From Herbiconiux daphne (GTDB lineage: Bacteria; Actinomycetota; Actinomycetes; Actinomycetales; Microbacteriaceae): a stretch of 64,000 nucleotides of DNA. The stretch spans positions 1 to 64,000 of the forward strand of contig NZ_JANLCJ010000001.1 of the NCBI RefSeq assembly GCF_024979295.1, read 5' to 3'. Below are positions 51,073 to 59,442 of this stretch, in pieces. The translations under genes and the position numbers were made by a program. Numbering within the stretch: the first letter of the stretch is position 1; every line of letters starts with the position of its first letter. A model generated the notes under the pieces. The model saw only the letters and a list, made by a program, of their open reading frames with translations. It made no database searches and was not told the DNA's origin.

Positions 51073-51090
51073 CCGCTTCGCTATCACTAC
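51061..51090 (+). repeat. Direct repeat at the menB stop
   Basis: TATCACTAC occurs at 51061-51069, within the last codons of menB, and again at 51082-51090 just downstream. It marks one boundary of the region that separates menB from the probable menE. Confidence 0.5.
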
Positions 51091-51216
51091 GGATGTGACC
51101 GGCGATAAACTGGAGAGGCATTCACATGCATGACTCTGCGGTGGAGTCGTTGATCGTCGAAGTCCAGGCCGACTTGTCTGCCGACGATCCGGGCCAGCCG
51201 CGTGGAGGCGTCGACG

Positions 51217-52485
51217 ATGGCCGACGTGCGGCGCGCTGCGCAGATGCTGATCCTTCGCGTTCGATCAGGGCGCGAGCGCTATGCCTCGTTGTTCTCGCCC
51301 CCGGGTGCGGCCGCCTTCTTCGCGGGTGCCTCCGTCGCTCGACTGGGCGTGGCGATGACCGGTCTCGGCCTCTTGTGGACCGTGCAGTCGCTGACGGGCT
51401 CCTTTGCGCTGGCCGGCCTCGCGACGGGAACCTTCGCCGCCGGCGAGGCCGTCGCCGGTCCGCAGCTCGCCCGGCTGGTCGATCGATTCGGGCAGACCAG
51501 GACGGTGCCCCTACTCCTGGCCGGTCACCTGCTCGGTCTGGCGTCGGTGGTGGCCGGATGCCTGAGTGACAGCGTTCCGGTTCTCATCGCCGGAGCGGTT
51601 GTCGCCGGAGGATCGCTGCCGCAGCCGGGCGCCTTGTCGGCGGCCCGCTGGACTCATCTTCTGACCGACCGCGACCGGCTGCGCACGGCGTTCTCGCTCG
51701 AGGCGGCCGTGAACGACGTGGTGTTCCTCGCCGGACCGCCCGCGGTGACTCTCGCGAGCGGCCTGATCTGGTGGGGGGCCGGCACGGTCGGCGCCGCCGG
51801 TCTGCTCGTGGCCGGATGCGTCGTGCTCGTCGCCCAGCGGCGCACCGCACCCCCGGCCCGAGCTCGCGACGCGCGTGCCGAGGGTGCGCAGACGGCCGTG
51901 AGGAGATCCGGCGGCGGCTTCGTGTCCCGCCGGCTGGTGTCGACCCTCGGGGTCGTGTTCGGGCTGGGCTGCTTCTTCGGCGCTGCGCCGATCGTGGTGA
52001 CCGCTTTCACCGCCCAGCAGGGTTACGCCCCCGCAGCCGGCGTGATCGTGGCACTCACGAGTCTGGCGAGCCTCGTGAGCGGCCTGGCCTACGGCGCGAT
52101 CCGCGTGCGACGAGCTCCTTCGACCGTGCAAGCACTGGCCGCCGTGACCCTCCTTGCCTCGGTGATGGCGGCAGCACTCGCCCCGGTGCTTCCGGTGATC
52201 GTGCTCGCGCTCCTGGTCGCAGGCACCACGATCGCTCCGGTGCACGTCACCTCCACGCAGCTGGTCGAGACGACGGTGCCCCGCCACGCCCTGACCCGCG
52301 GCTTCACCTGGATCAACACGGCCTCGGCCTCCGGAATCGCCGCCGGAGGAGCGCTGTGCGGAGTCGTCGTGCAGGCCGCCGGCGTTCAGACGGCACTGGT
52401 CGCCTGTAGTGCGCTGATCGCCGTGGCGCCGGTGAGTGCCCTGCTCGGCGTCAGGGGTTCACGAGCGAGCGATGCCATCGGATGA
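51217..52485 (+). CDS. MFS-like membrane transporter, 422 residues
   Basis: The protein has about twelve helices from residue 20 on, beginning PGAAAFFAGASVARLGVAMTG. It has the MFS-like loop ARLVDRFGQTRTVPLLLAG, a form of the A motif, and AGPPAVTLASGLIWWG later. The central loop ARARDARAEGAQTAVRRSGG is charged and longer than most. The ATG at 51217 has GGAGG 8 nt upstream; GTG 51202 would put that site inside. It overlaps the convergent hydrolase gene by 35 bp. Substrate unknown. It begins the region between menB and menE. Confidence 0.82.
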   Translation: MADVRRAAQMLILRVRSGRERYASLFSPPGAAAFFAGASVARLGVAMTGLGLLWTVQSLTGSFALAGLATGTFAAGEAVAGPQLARLVDRFGQTRTVPLLLAGHLLGLASVVAGCLSDSVPVLIAGAVVAGGSLPQPGALSAARWTHLLTDRDRLRTAFSLEAAVNDVVFLAGPPAVTLASGLIWWGAGTVGAAGLLVAGCVVLVAQRRTAPPARARDARAEGAQTAVRRSGGGFVSRRLVSTLGVVFGLGCFFGAAPIVVTAFTAQQGYAPAAGVIVALTSLASLVSGLAYGAIRVRRAPSTVQALAAVTLLASVMAAALAPVLPVIVLALLVAGTTIAPVHVTSTQLVETTVPRHALTRGFTWINTASASGIAAGGALCGVVVQAAGVQTALVACSALIAVAPVSALLGVRGSRASDAIG

Positions 52486-53656
52486 ACGCATCCTGCATCG
52501 GCACTCCGAACGAGTGCGGGGCATCCTCCCAGTGCGCTCGGTAGCGGGCCGACGCGCCGGCAGCGGCGTAGCGCTCCGCGAGTCGAACGTCGGCGGCCCG
52601 AAGCCCCTCCGCCGGGAACAGCTCGTCCTCGGCGGCGAAGCCCACGAACAGCGGCCGCGGTGCGCGCGCCCCGGCGATGTCGGGCCATTCCGCGACCCGC
52701 CCGATGCCGGGATTCAGCATCATCCAGGTGTGCTTGTTCACGTAACCGTCGACGAGCGAGCCGAAGGTCGACATCATCGACATCACCCCGATGGCCCGGA
52801 TGTCGTCGCTGAGCGCCGAGGCGAGCACGGCCCGCGCTCCGCCGCCCGACATCCCGACGAGCGTGACCCCGCCTGGCGCCACATCGGCACGATCGGCCAG
52901 AAGCCGGGCCGCCAGCAGGTCTTCGCTCACGACGACCCCGCCCCACGACGTGCCGAGCAGCCCGAGCACCTTCGCCACGGCGTCTTCGTAGGGAGCGGCG
53001 TGGATCTCATACCGCTCCGCCTCGCCGAGGAGCGCCCCGGCTCCGACGGCCTCAGCTCCTGCCCCCGCCCCTGAGCCGGCTACGGCAGCCGCCGCCTCCG
53101 CGAGCGCCGCATACCGCTCGCTGCGCGCCGACATCCCCGACACCGGGAACCGCCTGCTGCCCCAGCCGAACACGTCGTGCACGAGCACGCTCGCGCCCGA
53201 CCGCGCGATCTCGTTCGCCATGGCCCGCCCGCCGTACGACTGCGATCGCAGTCGCTGTACCTCGGGCGCGGTCTCGCCCGGCCCGTCGGCGATCTTCTCC
53301 TTGCCGAAGTACTTCACATCGCTGTGGCAGTGCAAGGCGACGACACCGGGAAGGGGGCCCGTCTCTCCGGCCGGACGCAGAAGCCACGCCTGGGTGTCGG
53401 GCCCCCATCCGGCGTTCCAGCTGAGGGCGACGCCGTCGATCCCGTCCCGCGTCCAGCTCTCGCCCTCGCGCACGATCGTGGTGCCGCTGCTCGCCGGCAC
53501 CCCCAGCACGTCGCGCAAGCGGGCGGCGATGACGCCGGCGTCGTCTTCGCGCGGGAACGGCGGTGTCGGCAGACGCTCGGCCAGTCCTTCGAACCCCACC
53601 AGTTCTCGGCCCGAGAGGGCCGTTGCGCCGACTCCGGATGTCGCATCGCTCGTCAT
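52451..53656 (-). CDS. Acetyl xylan esterase/dienelactone hydrolase-like alpha/beta hydrolase
   Basis: A 401-residue cytosolic alpha/beta hydrolase. The nucleophile Ser is in VTLVGMSGGGARAVLA (about 262-277). An oxyanion region precedes it (VVALHCHSDVKYFGKEK). The acid is probably in FVGFAAEDELFPAEG and the His is in WEDAPHSFGVPMQDAF near the end. A loop of Ala/Gly/Glu at about 195-215 is low-complexity. The ATG at 53656 has GGGGAGCGGC as ribosome binding site. It is 23 nt downstream of the aldolase gene and probably the last gene of the sugar operon, so it may remove acyl groups from sugars. Confidence 0.78.
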   Translation of the reverse strand: MTSDATSGVGATALSGRELVGFEGLAERLPTPPFPREDDAGVIAARLRDVLGVPASSGTTIVREGESWTRDGIDGVALSWNAGWGPDTQAWLLRPAGETGPLPGVVALHCHSDVKYFGKEKIADGPGETAPEVQRLRSQSYGGRAMANEIARSGASVLVHDVFGWGSRRFPVSGMSARSERYAALAEAAAAVAGSGAGAGAEAVGAGALLGEAERYEIHAAPYEDAVAKVLGLLGTSWGGVVVSEDLLAARLLADRADVAPGGVTLVGMSGGGARAVLASALSDDIRAIGVMSMMSTFGSLVDGYVNKHTWMMLNPGIGRVAEWPDIAGARAPRPLFVGFAAEDELFPAEGLRAADVRLAERYAAAGASARYRAHWEDAPHSFGVPMQDAFIRWHRSLVNP

Positions 53657-53679
53657 GCCGCTCCCCTCGGGTGATCCGG

Positions 53680-54537
53680 TCACCGCACCTCCGCCGATCG
53701 CGTCGAGTGTACGGTGCGCAGCAGTTCCGCTGCGACCGCCGCCATGGCGGAACGGGCGTGCCCGAGACCGGGGCGCGGGTCGGACTGCCGCGGATTCGCG
53801 CTCAGGTGTTCCCGCAATGTGCCCGTGTAGGCGATGTTGAGCACCGTGCCGATGTTCACCTTGGTGATGCCGCGACGCACCGCTTCGACGATCTGCTGAT
53901 CGGGAACGCCGGACGAGCCGTGCAGCACGAGGGGCACCGGCACCACCCGATGGATCGCCTCGATGAGATCGAGGTCGAGGAGGGTCTCGCGCGACTGCTG
54001 GGCATGCACGCTGCCCACCGCGACGGCGAGCGCGTCGACCCCGGTGCGGTCGACGAACCGGCGTGCTTCATCGGGGTCGGTGCGCACGCCCGGGGTGTGA
54101 GCCCCGCCTTTGCCCCCGACCGCCCCGAGTTCGGCCTCCATCAGCACTCCGGCGTCGTGCGCCCACTCGGCTGCCTGGGCGGTGGCCCGCAGGTTGCGGT
54201 GGAACTCGAGGTGCGACGCGTCGAACATCACCGACGACGCGCCCGACGCGGCAGCCGCCTTGCACAGATCGAGCGACATCGAGTGATCCAGGTGCAGGGA
54301 GGCCCGCGCCGTCGACGATTCGATCGCCGCGACCGTCGCGCGCGCGATCGGCGCGACCTCGTCGCCGTGAAATCGGATCGCATTCTCGCTGAGCTGCACG
54401 ATCAGGGCTCGGTCGGCCGCTTCGGCGGCTTCGAGCAATGCCTCGACCTGTTCCAGGGTGATGGCGTTGAACGCCGCGACACCGACGCCGGCGTGAACGG
54501 CTTCGTCAACGAGAGTGGCGGTGGTGGTGAGCGTCAT
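53680..54537 (-). CDS. Class II ketose-bisphosphate aldolase (GatY/AgaY/Fba type)
   Basis: A 285-residue zinc-dependent aldolase that splits fructose- or tagatose-1,6-bisphosphate to DHAP and glyceraldehyde-3-phosphate. The catalytic Asp and metal His are in SLHLDHSMSLDL (about 81-92). The Zn ligands continue with VGSVHAQQ (about 178-185) and VLHGSSGVPDQQI (about 206-218). The phosphate loop is KVNIGTVLNIAYT. The length is that of the short GatY/AgaY branch, not of the longer Fba. It overlaps the PfkB gene by 32 nt. In this context tagatose bisphosphate is the likelier substrate (inference). Confidence 0.88.
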   Translation of the reverse strand: MTLTTTATLVDEAVHAGVGVAAFNAITLEQVEALLEAAEAADRALIVQLSENAIRFHGDEVAPIARATVAAIESSTARASLHLDHSMSLDLCKAAAASGASSVMFDASHLEFHRNLRATAQAAEWAHDAGVLMEAELGAVGGKGGAHTPGVRTDPDEARRFVDRTGVDALAVAVGSVHAQQSRETLLDLDLIEAIHRVVPVPLVLHGSSGVPDQQIVEAVRRGITKVNIGTVLNIAYTGTLREHLSANPRQSDPRPGLGHARSAMAAVAAELLRTVHSTRSAEVR

Positions 54538-55441
54538 CGAATCCCCCTTCGAGGGTGACTGCGGTCAAGAATTCGCGGTAGTGGCCGGCATCGACGTGGC
54601 CGGCCAAGGGATGCGCCACGGCCGCGGCCGACAGTGCGACGGCCCGCACGGCGCTGGTGGAGAGGGGCAGATCGTCGCGCAGCCCCAGGGCGAGTGCGGC
54701 CACGGCCGCGTCACCGGCTCCGGTCGGGTTGCCGCTCACGAACCCCGGCGGGCGTGCTCGTGCCGTCTCGTCGGCGGTGCAGAGCAGCATGCCGTCCGGG
54801 CCGAGTGACACGGCGACGCATCGCGCGCCGAGGGCCAGCAGCACGGCCGCGCCCGCTGCGGCGTCTCGATGCCCGGTCGAGCGTTCGAGCTCCTCGGCAT
54901 TGGGTTTGACCAGGTCGGCCCCGGCCGCAGCGGCGAGCAGAAGCGGTTCGCCACTCGTGTCGACGACGATCGCGCTGCCCCGTGCATGGGCCTCGCGGGT
55001 GAGGCGGGCATAGGCGTCGGGCGGCGCCTGGGAGGGCAGTGACCCCGACGCGATGACGACCGACCCGTGCGGGATGAGGTCGACGAGCTCGGGTTCCACG
55101 TGCCGCCAGGTGAATTCGAGCCCGTCGCCCGGTTCGTTGAAGGCCGTCGCGCCCTCGTCGTCGACCACCACGAGGGTGCGGCGAGAGTCGCCGCCGACCG
55201 AGATCGAGCTGTCGCCGATGTTCGTCGACGCGAGGTCGCGGCGGATCTCAGCCCCCGTCGCCCCGCCCACCAGACCCGTGGCCGTCACGCGCTCGCCGAG
55301 CCCCGCCAGAACGCGCGCCACGTTGATTCCCTTGCCACCCGCCTGAGCGCGCACGGAGTTGACGGTGTGACTGGCTCCCGGCTGCAGCCGTTCGACCGTG
55401 TAGGTCACGTCGAGTGCCGCGTTGAGGGTGATGGTCAGCAT
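54506..55441 (-). CDS. PfkB-family hexose-phosphate kinase (1-phosphofructokinase/tagatose-6-P kinase type)
   Basis: A 311-residue ribokinase-fold kinase. The N-terminal PfkB signature is GGKGINVARVLAGLGERVTATG (about 36-57). The C-terminal ATP and catalytic region is SGNPTGAGDAAVAALALGL (about 240-258), with Asp as catalytic base. ITLNAALDVTYTVERL opens the protein as in 1-phosphofructokinase and LacC. It phosphorylates a ketose phosphate. The gene overlaps the deacetylase by 7 nt and the aldolase by 32 nt, so all three are coupled. Tagatose-6-phosphate kinase is inferred from the aldolase and SIS partners. Confidence 0.87.
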   Translation of the reverse strand: MLTITLNAALDVTYTVERLQPGASHTVNSVRAQAGGKGINVARVLAGLGERVTATGLVGGATGAEIRRDLASTNIGDSSISVGGDSRRTLVVVDDEGATAFNEPGDGLEFTWRHVEPELVDLIPHGSVVIASGSLPSQAPPDAYARLTREAHARGSAIVVDTSGEPLLLAAAAGADLVKPNAEELERSTGHRDAAAGAAVLLALGARCVAVSLGPDGMLLCTADETARARPPGFVSGNPTGAGDAAVAALALGLRDDLPLSTSAVRAVALSAAAVAHPLAGHVDAGHYREFLTAVTLEGGFDDAHHHRHSR

Positions 55442-56577
55442 GCCGGTGCCTCGACCGGAACACCGGCGCGCACGACGAGTCCGGGTTTCCACGAGGGGTC
55501 CATCGCCACGAGATCCGCCCTCATGCCGACGCCGATCGCGCCGATCTCGTGCTCGAGCCCCAGCAGCCTCGCCTGGATGCCGGCGGCGGCATCGACCGCG
55601 GCCACGACATCGACACCCAGCGCCATCGTGTTGCGCACCGCCTCGGCCATCGTGAGCGTGCTGCCGGCAAGTGACTGCTCGGTGACCGACCAGGCTCGTC
55701 CGTCGCGCACGTCGATCTCGGCTCCGTCGAGACCGAAGACGCCATCGGGCAGTGTGGCTGCGGCCATGGCGTCGGTGATGAGCACGACGCGGCCGGCGGC
55801 CAACCGGAACACGGCCCGGACGACATCCGGATGCACGTGCACGTTGTCGTTGATGATCTCGACCGAGCACGCCGGGTCGAGGAGGGCGGGGATCACCGGC
55901 CCGGGGTCGCGGTGGTGGATGGGCGGCATCCCGTTGAACAGGTGCGTGATGTAACCGCTCCGGCCCGCCAGCGCGGCGGTCATCTGTTCGTCGGTGGCCG
56001 AGGTGTGCCCGAACGCGGCGATCACGCCGCTCTCGTCGAGCCGGGCGACGAGGGCATCGGCACCGGGCAGCTCGGGAGCGAGGGTGACCGACTTCACCCA
56101 CCCGGAACCGGCGGCGAGGAGTCGGTCGAGCTCGGCGGCATCCGGAGCCCTCAGCAGGGCCTCGGGATGGGCCCCGCGATGTGCGGCAGACAGGAAGGGC
56201 CCCTCGAGATGGATGCCGAGCAGTTCGCCTCTCTCGCAGAGCTCGACGAGATCGCGGCAGCGGTCGAGCATCTGCGGCAGCGCGGCCGTGGCGAGGCTGG
56301 CGAGCATCGACGTGGTGCCCGTGCGCCGGTGCGCATCGATCGTCGTCGCCGCGCCGCGCGGCCCGTCGGCGAACGAGCCGCCGCCACCGCCGTGCACGTG
56401 CAGATCGATGAATCCGGGCAGGAGCCACCTGCCGTCGAGCGAGCGGGCTCCGGCCGGAGGGGTTCCCTCGTCTGCGCGGCCGATGCGCGTGATGCGGTCA
56501 CCGGAGATCTCGAGCCAGCCGTCGACGACACCCGACGGCGTGACGATGCGGGCGTCGCTCAGCACGAGGCCTGTCAT
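55435..56577 (-). CDS. nagA: N-acetylhexosamine-6-phosphate deacetylase (NagA/AgaA)
   Basis: A 380-residue amidohydrolase that removes the acetyl group from GlcNAc-6-P or GalNAc-6-P. The metal site is LPGFIDLHVHGGGGGSF (about 55-71). HLEGPFLSAAHRGAHPEAL is the conserved family stretch. Further metal His are in IAAFGHTSATDEQM and ITHLFNGMPPIHHRDPG. The catalytic Asp is in VVLITDAMAAATLP. The length is normal for NagA. It overlaps the ROK kinase by 4 nt (ATGA). The aga-like partners make GalNAc-6-P a good candidate, but NagA and AgaA cannot be told apart from this sequence alone. Confidence 0.92.
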   Translation of the reverse strand: MTGLVLSDARIVTPSGVVDGWLEISGDRITRIGRADEGTPPAGARSLDGRWLLPGFIDLHVHGGGGGSFADGPRGAATTIDAHRRTGTTSMLASLATAALPQMLDRCRDLVELCERGELLGIHLEGPFLSAAHRGAHPEALLRAPDAAELDRLLAAGSGWVKSVTLAPELPGADALVARLDESGVIAAFGHTSATDEQMTAALAGRSGYITHLFNGMPPIHHRDPGPVIPALLDPACSVEIINDNVHVHPDVVRAVFRLAAGRVVLITDAMAAATLPDGVFGLDGAEIDVRDGRAWSVTEQSLAGSTLTMAEAVRNTMALGVDVVAAVDAAAGIQARLLGLEHEIGAIGVGMRADLVAMDPSWKPGLVVRAGVPVEAPAC

Positions 56578-57476
56578 CGAGCCGTCGCCCAGGCGCGCAG
56601 GCCCGCCCCGCGGCACCCCGCCCGGTCGCCATGGCGGGCCGTGAGCACGGCGACATGGGGCGAGCCGAGGGCGCCCAGCCCCGCCTTCACGGGCTCGACC
56701 AGAAAGTCGCCGGCGAGCGCGACGCCGCCGCCGAGCACGACGGCCTCGAGGTCGAGCAGGGCGTCGGCGCCGCTCAGCACGCTCGCGAGCGCGTCGGTCG
56801 CGCGCGCCCACACGGCCCGGGCATCGGAATCGCCCTGCTGCGCGCGATCGACCACCCCGGCGGCGTCGAGCGCCGCTCCGGTGCGTTCCCGGTACTGCCG
56901 GGCGATCGCCACCGCCGAGGCGATCGCCTCGAGGCATCCCCGCTGGCCGCACAGGCAGGCGTCGGTCTCGGCGCCGACCCTGACGTGACCGAGCTCCCCG
57001 GCACGATTGTTCGGGCCCGAGCGCACCTCGCCATCCAGAATCACAGCGCCGCCGATTCCGGTTCCGATGGGAACGAACAGGGCCGACGTGACGTCGGCCG
57101 CCGCACCGTCGAGCGCCTCGGCCCGGGCACCCGCCCGCACGTCCTGGCTGAGCGCGACGGGGAGGCCGGTTCGTGCGGCGAGAAGCCGTTCGAAGTCGCG
57201 GTCGTGCCATCCGAGGTTCTCGGAGTAGATCGCGACTCCTCGCTCTTCGTCGACCAAGCCCGGAACGGCGACGCCGATGGCGAGGGGCCGGATGCCCTCC
57301 GGCGGCTGCACGGCCTCTTCACCGACGAGGGCGATGATGGCGTCGACGGTCTCGTCAACGGTGCGGCCGACCGGTGTCGGAACGGTCCAGGCGGCGAGGC
57401 TCCGGATGTCGCGATCGAGCCAGGCCGCCTTGATCCGCGTTCCGCCGACATCGACGGCCAGCACCGCTTCGCGCAT
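56574..57476 (-). CDS. ROK-family sugar kinase
   Basis: A 300-residue cytosolic kinase for a hexose or N-acetylhexosamine. The N-terminal ATP site is LAVDVGGTRIKAAWLDRD. The catalytic Asp region is LSQDVRAGARAEAL. The ROK signature with its zinc site is GELGHVRVGAETDACLCGQRGCLEAIAS (His, Cys, Cys, Cys). The C-terminal loop VLGGGVALAGDF contacts ATP. It lies 7 nt after the SIS gene and overlaps the deacetylase. In an operon with an ABC importer and no PTS, it is the expected enzyme to make N-acetylhexosamine-6-phosphate. Confidence 0.9.
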   Translation of the reverse strand: MREAVLAVDVGGTRIKAAWLDRDIRSLAAWTVPTPVGRTVDETVDAIIALVGEEAVQPPEGIRPLAIGVAVPGLVDEERGVAIYSENLGWHDRDFERLLAARTGLPVALSQDVRAGARAEALDGAAADVTSALFVPIGTGIGGAVILDGEVRSGPNNRAGELGHVRVGAETDACLCGQRGCLEAIASAVAIARQYRERTGAALDAAGVVDRAQQGDSDARAVWARATDALASVLSGADALLDLEAVVLGGGVALAGDFLVEPVKAGLGALGSPHVAVLTARHGDRAGCRGAGLRAWATAR

Positions 57477-57483
57477 CGTCGCC

Positions 57484-58365
57484 TCAGCGATCGGTGAGGG
57501 TGACGGCCCGGGTCAGGCTGCGAGGGCGGTCGGGGTCGAGACCGCGATCGTTCGCGAGCAGCACCGCGAGACGCTGGATGCGCAGAAGATCGACGACGGG
57601 ATCGCTGAGGTTCTCGATGAACAGCGCTCCGGTCGGCTCGACGTCGTCGGCGATGCCGCTCGGCTCGGTGCCGAGCGACCACACGACCCGGCCTGGTTCG
57701 GCGATGCTGATGGGGCCGTGGCGGTATTCGAACGCGGGGTAGGACTCGGTCCATACCTGAGCCGCCTCCCGCAGCTTCAGGGCGGCCTCGTTCGCGAGCC
57801 CCACGCTCCATCCGCGGCCGAGGAAGGTGAACTGACCGGCGACGCGCGCCCGGGCGTCGATCTCCTCGAGCGCGGCCTCCCGCCCGGCCTCGATCACGGA
57901 GCGCAGGTCTTCGCCGAGCGACGCGCGGAGCGCCATGAGCGCCGTGGTCGCGAACCGGGTCTGCACGATCGATCGTTCATCTGCCCAGTCCAGCACGATC
58001 GCCCCCGGAACGGCCTGGGCGAGCGGCGCGTCGGGGTCGGCGGTGAGCGCCATCACGCGAGTGCTCGTGCCGAGCTCCGCGACGAGATCGAGGATCTCGG
58101 TCGTCGTTCCCGACCGGCTGATCACGAGCACCGTGTCGTAGTCGCGCCCCCGAAGGGAATGCTCGCTCGCGGCGAAGGCGTCGGTGACGCCGAAACCGCC
58201 GGCCTCGCGGAGTCGCGCGTACGACTGGGCGATGAACCAGGATGTGCCGCAGCCGATCACGGCGACCTTCTCGCCCGGTGCGGGCAGGTCACTGGCGCGG
58301 TCGAGTTCTGTGGCCTGCTGCCAGCAGTCGGGCTGGCTGGCAATTTCTGCCGCAACGTAGCTGAT
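57484..58365 (-). CDS. SIS-domain sugar isomerase/deaminase (AgaS/GlmS-like), apparent ATC start
   Basis: A 293-residue protein with two SIS domains. The first has VIGCGTSWFIAQSYARLREAG and VLVISRSGTTTEILDLVAEL. The second has FLGRGWSVGLANEAALKLREAAQ, with family Glu/Lys, and ESYPAFEYRHGPISI. AgaS-type proteins convert galactosamine-6-P to tagatose-6-P. The frame has no ATG, GTG or TTG before GTG 58260, yet homologous-looking sequence (SYVAAEIASQPDCWQQATEL) extends upstream to two ATC codons. GAGGAG precedes the second ATC (58365) by 6 nt, and an in-frame TGA lies just before that. I place the start at this ATC. It heads the leftward operon. Confidence 0.82.
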   Translation of the reverse strand: MSYVAAEIASQPDCWQQATELDRASDLPAPGEKVAVIGCGTSWFIAQSYARLREAGGFGVTDAFAASEHSLRGRDYDTVLVISRSGTTTEILDLVAELGTSTRVMALTADPDAPLAQAVPGAIVLDWADERSIVQTRFATTALMALRASLGEDLRSVIEAGREAALEEIDARARVAGQFTFLGRGWSVGLANEAALKLREAAQVWTESYPAFEYRHGPISIAEPGRVVWSLGTEPSGIADDVEPTGALFIENLSDPVVDLLRIQRLAVLLANDRGLDPDRPRSLTRAVTLTDR

Positions 58366-58408
58366 GATCGGCTCCTCTCACGTAATCTGCTTCCACAATG
58401 TACATAAA

Positions 58409-58434
58409 TGCTTGTTAAGTCAATGTTTCAAGCA
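58409..58434. promoter_or_regulatory. Candidate DeoR operator, leftward operon
   Basis: TGCTTG (58409-58414) and CAAGCA (58429-58434) form an inverted repeat in the divergent promoter region. The part AATGTTTCAAG (58422-58432) matches AATGATTCAAC of the second site at 59381 in 9 of 11 bases. Confidence 0.5.
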
Positions 58435-58528
58435 CTATGTGACATTCGCTTCGGTAGTCGCTGCGCATTCCGGCACCTAGCGGCACGTCGGCCCCTATGC
58501 TCGGAGGGGATCACGCGAGGGAGGAAGC

Positions 58529-59311
58529 ATGAAGCGCGCTGACCGCTGGAACCGGATCTTGGAGACGATCGGAACGCACGGGGTGGTGGACGTGGAGTCG
58601 ACGGCAGCCCTCCTGGACGTCTCGACCGCCACGATCAGGCGTGATCTCGACGAACTCGCCCAGCAGCAGATGGTCGTGCGCACGCGCGGCGGGGCCGTCT
58701 CGCATTCCGTCTCGTACGACCTGCCGCTGCGCTACAAGTCGTCCCGCCAGGCCTCCGAGAAGCAGCGGATCGCCCAGGCCGCCGCCGAACTGGTCACCGA
58801 CGGGTCGATCGTCGGCATCAACGGCGGAACCACGACGACCGAGGTGGCGCGGGCCCTGGCCCTCAAGACCGGCGAGCCCGATGTCCACGGTCGCAGCCTG
58901 ACGATCGTCACCAACGCCCTCAACATCTCCAGCGAGCTCGCCGTGCGCACGAACATCAAGATCGTGTCGACCGGCGGGGTGCCTCATCCGCATTCTTACG
59001 AGTTGATCGGCCCGTACGCCCGGCACGTCCTGGAGCAGATCCACGTGGATGTGGCGATCATCGGCGTCGATGCGATCGACGCGGTGCACGGCCTCACGGG
59101 GCACAACGAAGACGAGTCGATCATCAACAGTCTCATGATCGAGCGCGCCTCGTCGGTGATCGTGGTGGCCGACCACACCAAGCTCGGCAAGCGCGCCTTC
59201 TCGCAGATCTGCGGCATCGACGCCGTCGACGTTATGGTCACCGACAGCGAAGCGCCGGACGACGTCATCGAACGGTTCCGCGCGACCGGCGTGCGCGTCG
59301 TTCTCGCCTGA
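58529..59311 (+). CDS. DeoR/GlpR-family sugar-operon regulator
   Basis: A 260-residue repressor. The DeoR helix-turn-helix is at about 6-57: RWNRILETIGTHGVVDVESTAALLDVSTATIRRDLDELAQQQ, followed by the family VVRTRGGAV. The C-terminal DeoRC sugar-phosphate domain (about 75-235) has GSIVGINGGTTTTEVARAL and GVDAIDAVHGLTGHNEDE, the effector-binding loops. GCGAGGGAGGAAGC gives a strong ribosome binding site. It lies between the two divergent sugar operons, close to operator-like sites. A sugar phosphate such as tagatose-6-P or GalN-6-P may be the inducer (inference). Confidence 0.9.
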   Translation: MKRADRWNRILETIGTHGVVDVESTAALLDVSTATIRRDLDELAQQQMVVRTRGGAVSHSVSYDLPLRYKSSRQASEKQRIAQAAAELVTDGSIVGINGGTTTTEVARALALKTGEPDVHGRSLTIVTNALNISSELAVRTNIKIVSTGGVPHPHSYELIGPYARHVLEQIHVDVAIIGVDAIDAVHGLTGHNEDESIINSLMIERASSVIVVADHTKLGKRAFSQICGIDAVDVMVTDSEAPDDVIERFRATGVRVVLA

Positions 59312-59363
59312 CCTCAGCGTCTTCTCCGGCGCGACGCAGTTGTCGCATCTTTGCAAAAATGTG

Positions 59364-59369
59364 TTGACA
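59364..59369 (+). promoter_or_regulatory. Candidate -35 element, rightward sugar operon
   Basis: TTGACA lies upstream of the operator palindrome. A clear -10 partner was not found, as the following 20 bases overlap the operator. Confidence 0.45.
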
Positions 59370-59380
59370 CGCTGCACGTT

Positions 59381-59420
59381 AATGATTCAACATGACTTCA
59401 AGCGAGCAACTTGAATCATT
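59381..59420. promoter_or_regulatory. Operator-like inverted repeat, rightward sugar operon
   Basis: AATGATTCAA (59381-59390) and TTGAATCATT (59411-59420) are perfect 10-bp arms 20 bp apart. They overlap the promoter. It is the best candidate for DeoR binding. An ATG at 59392 lies inside the repeat and is not the gene start. Confidence 0.7.
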
Positions 59421-59442
59421 TAGCGTACGGAGAGCCATCCAG

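Noticed and set aside
51126..51569. A 147-codon ORF starting MHDSAVESLIVEVQADLSADD
   Set aside because: The start looks gene-like for about 20 codons, but the rest is an out-of-frame reading of the MFS-like gene. A very short upstream ORF remains possible but is not supported.
59392..59442. Longer start for the Gfo/Idh gene at ATG 59392
   Set aside because: It would place codons inside the operator repeat. ATG 59443 has its own CGGAGAG site and begins just before the conserved fold.
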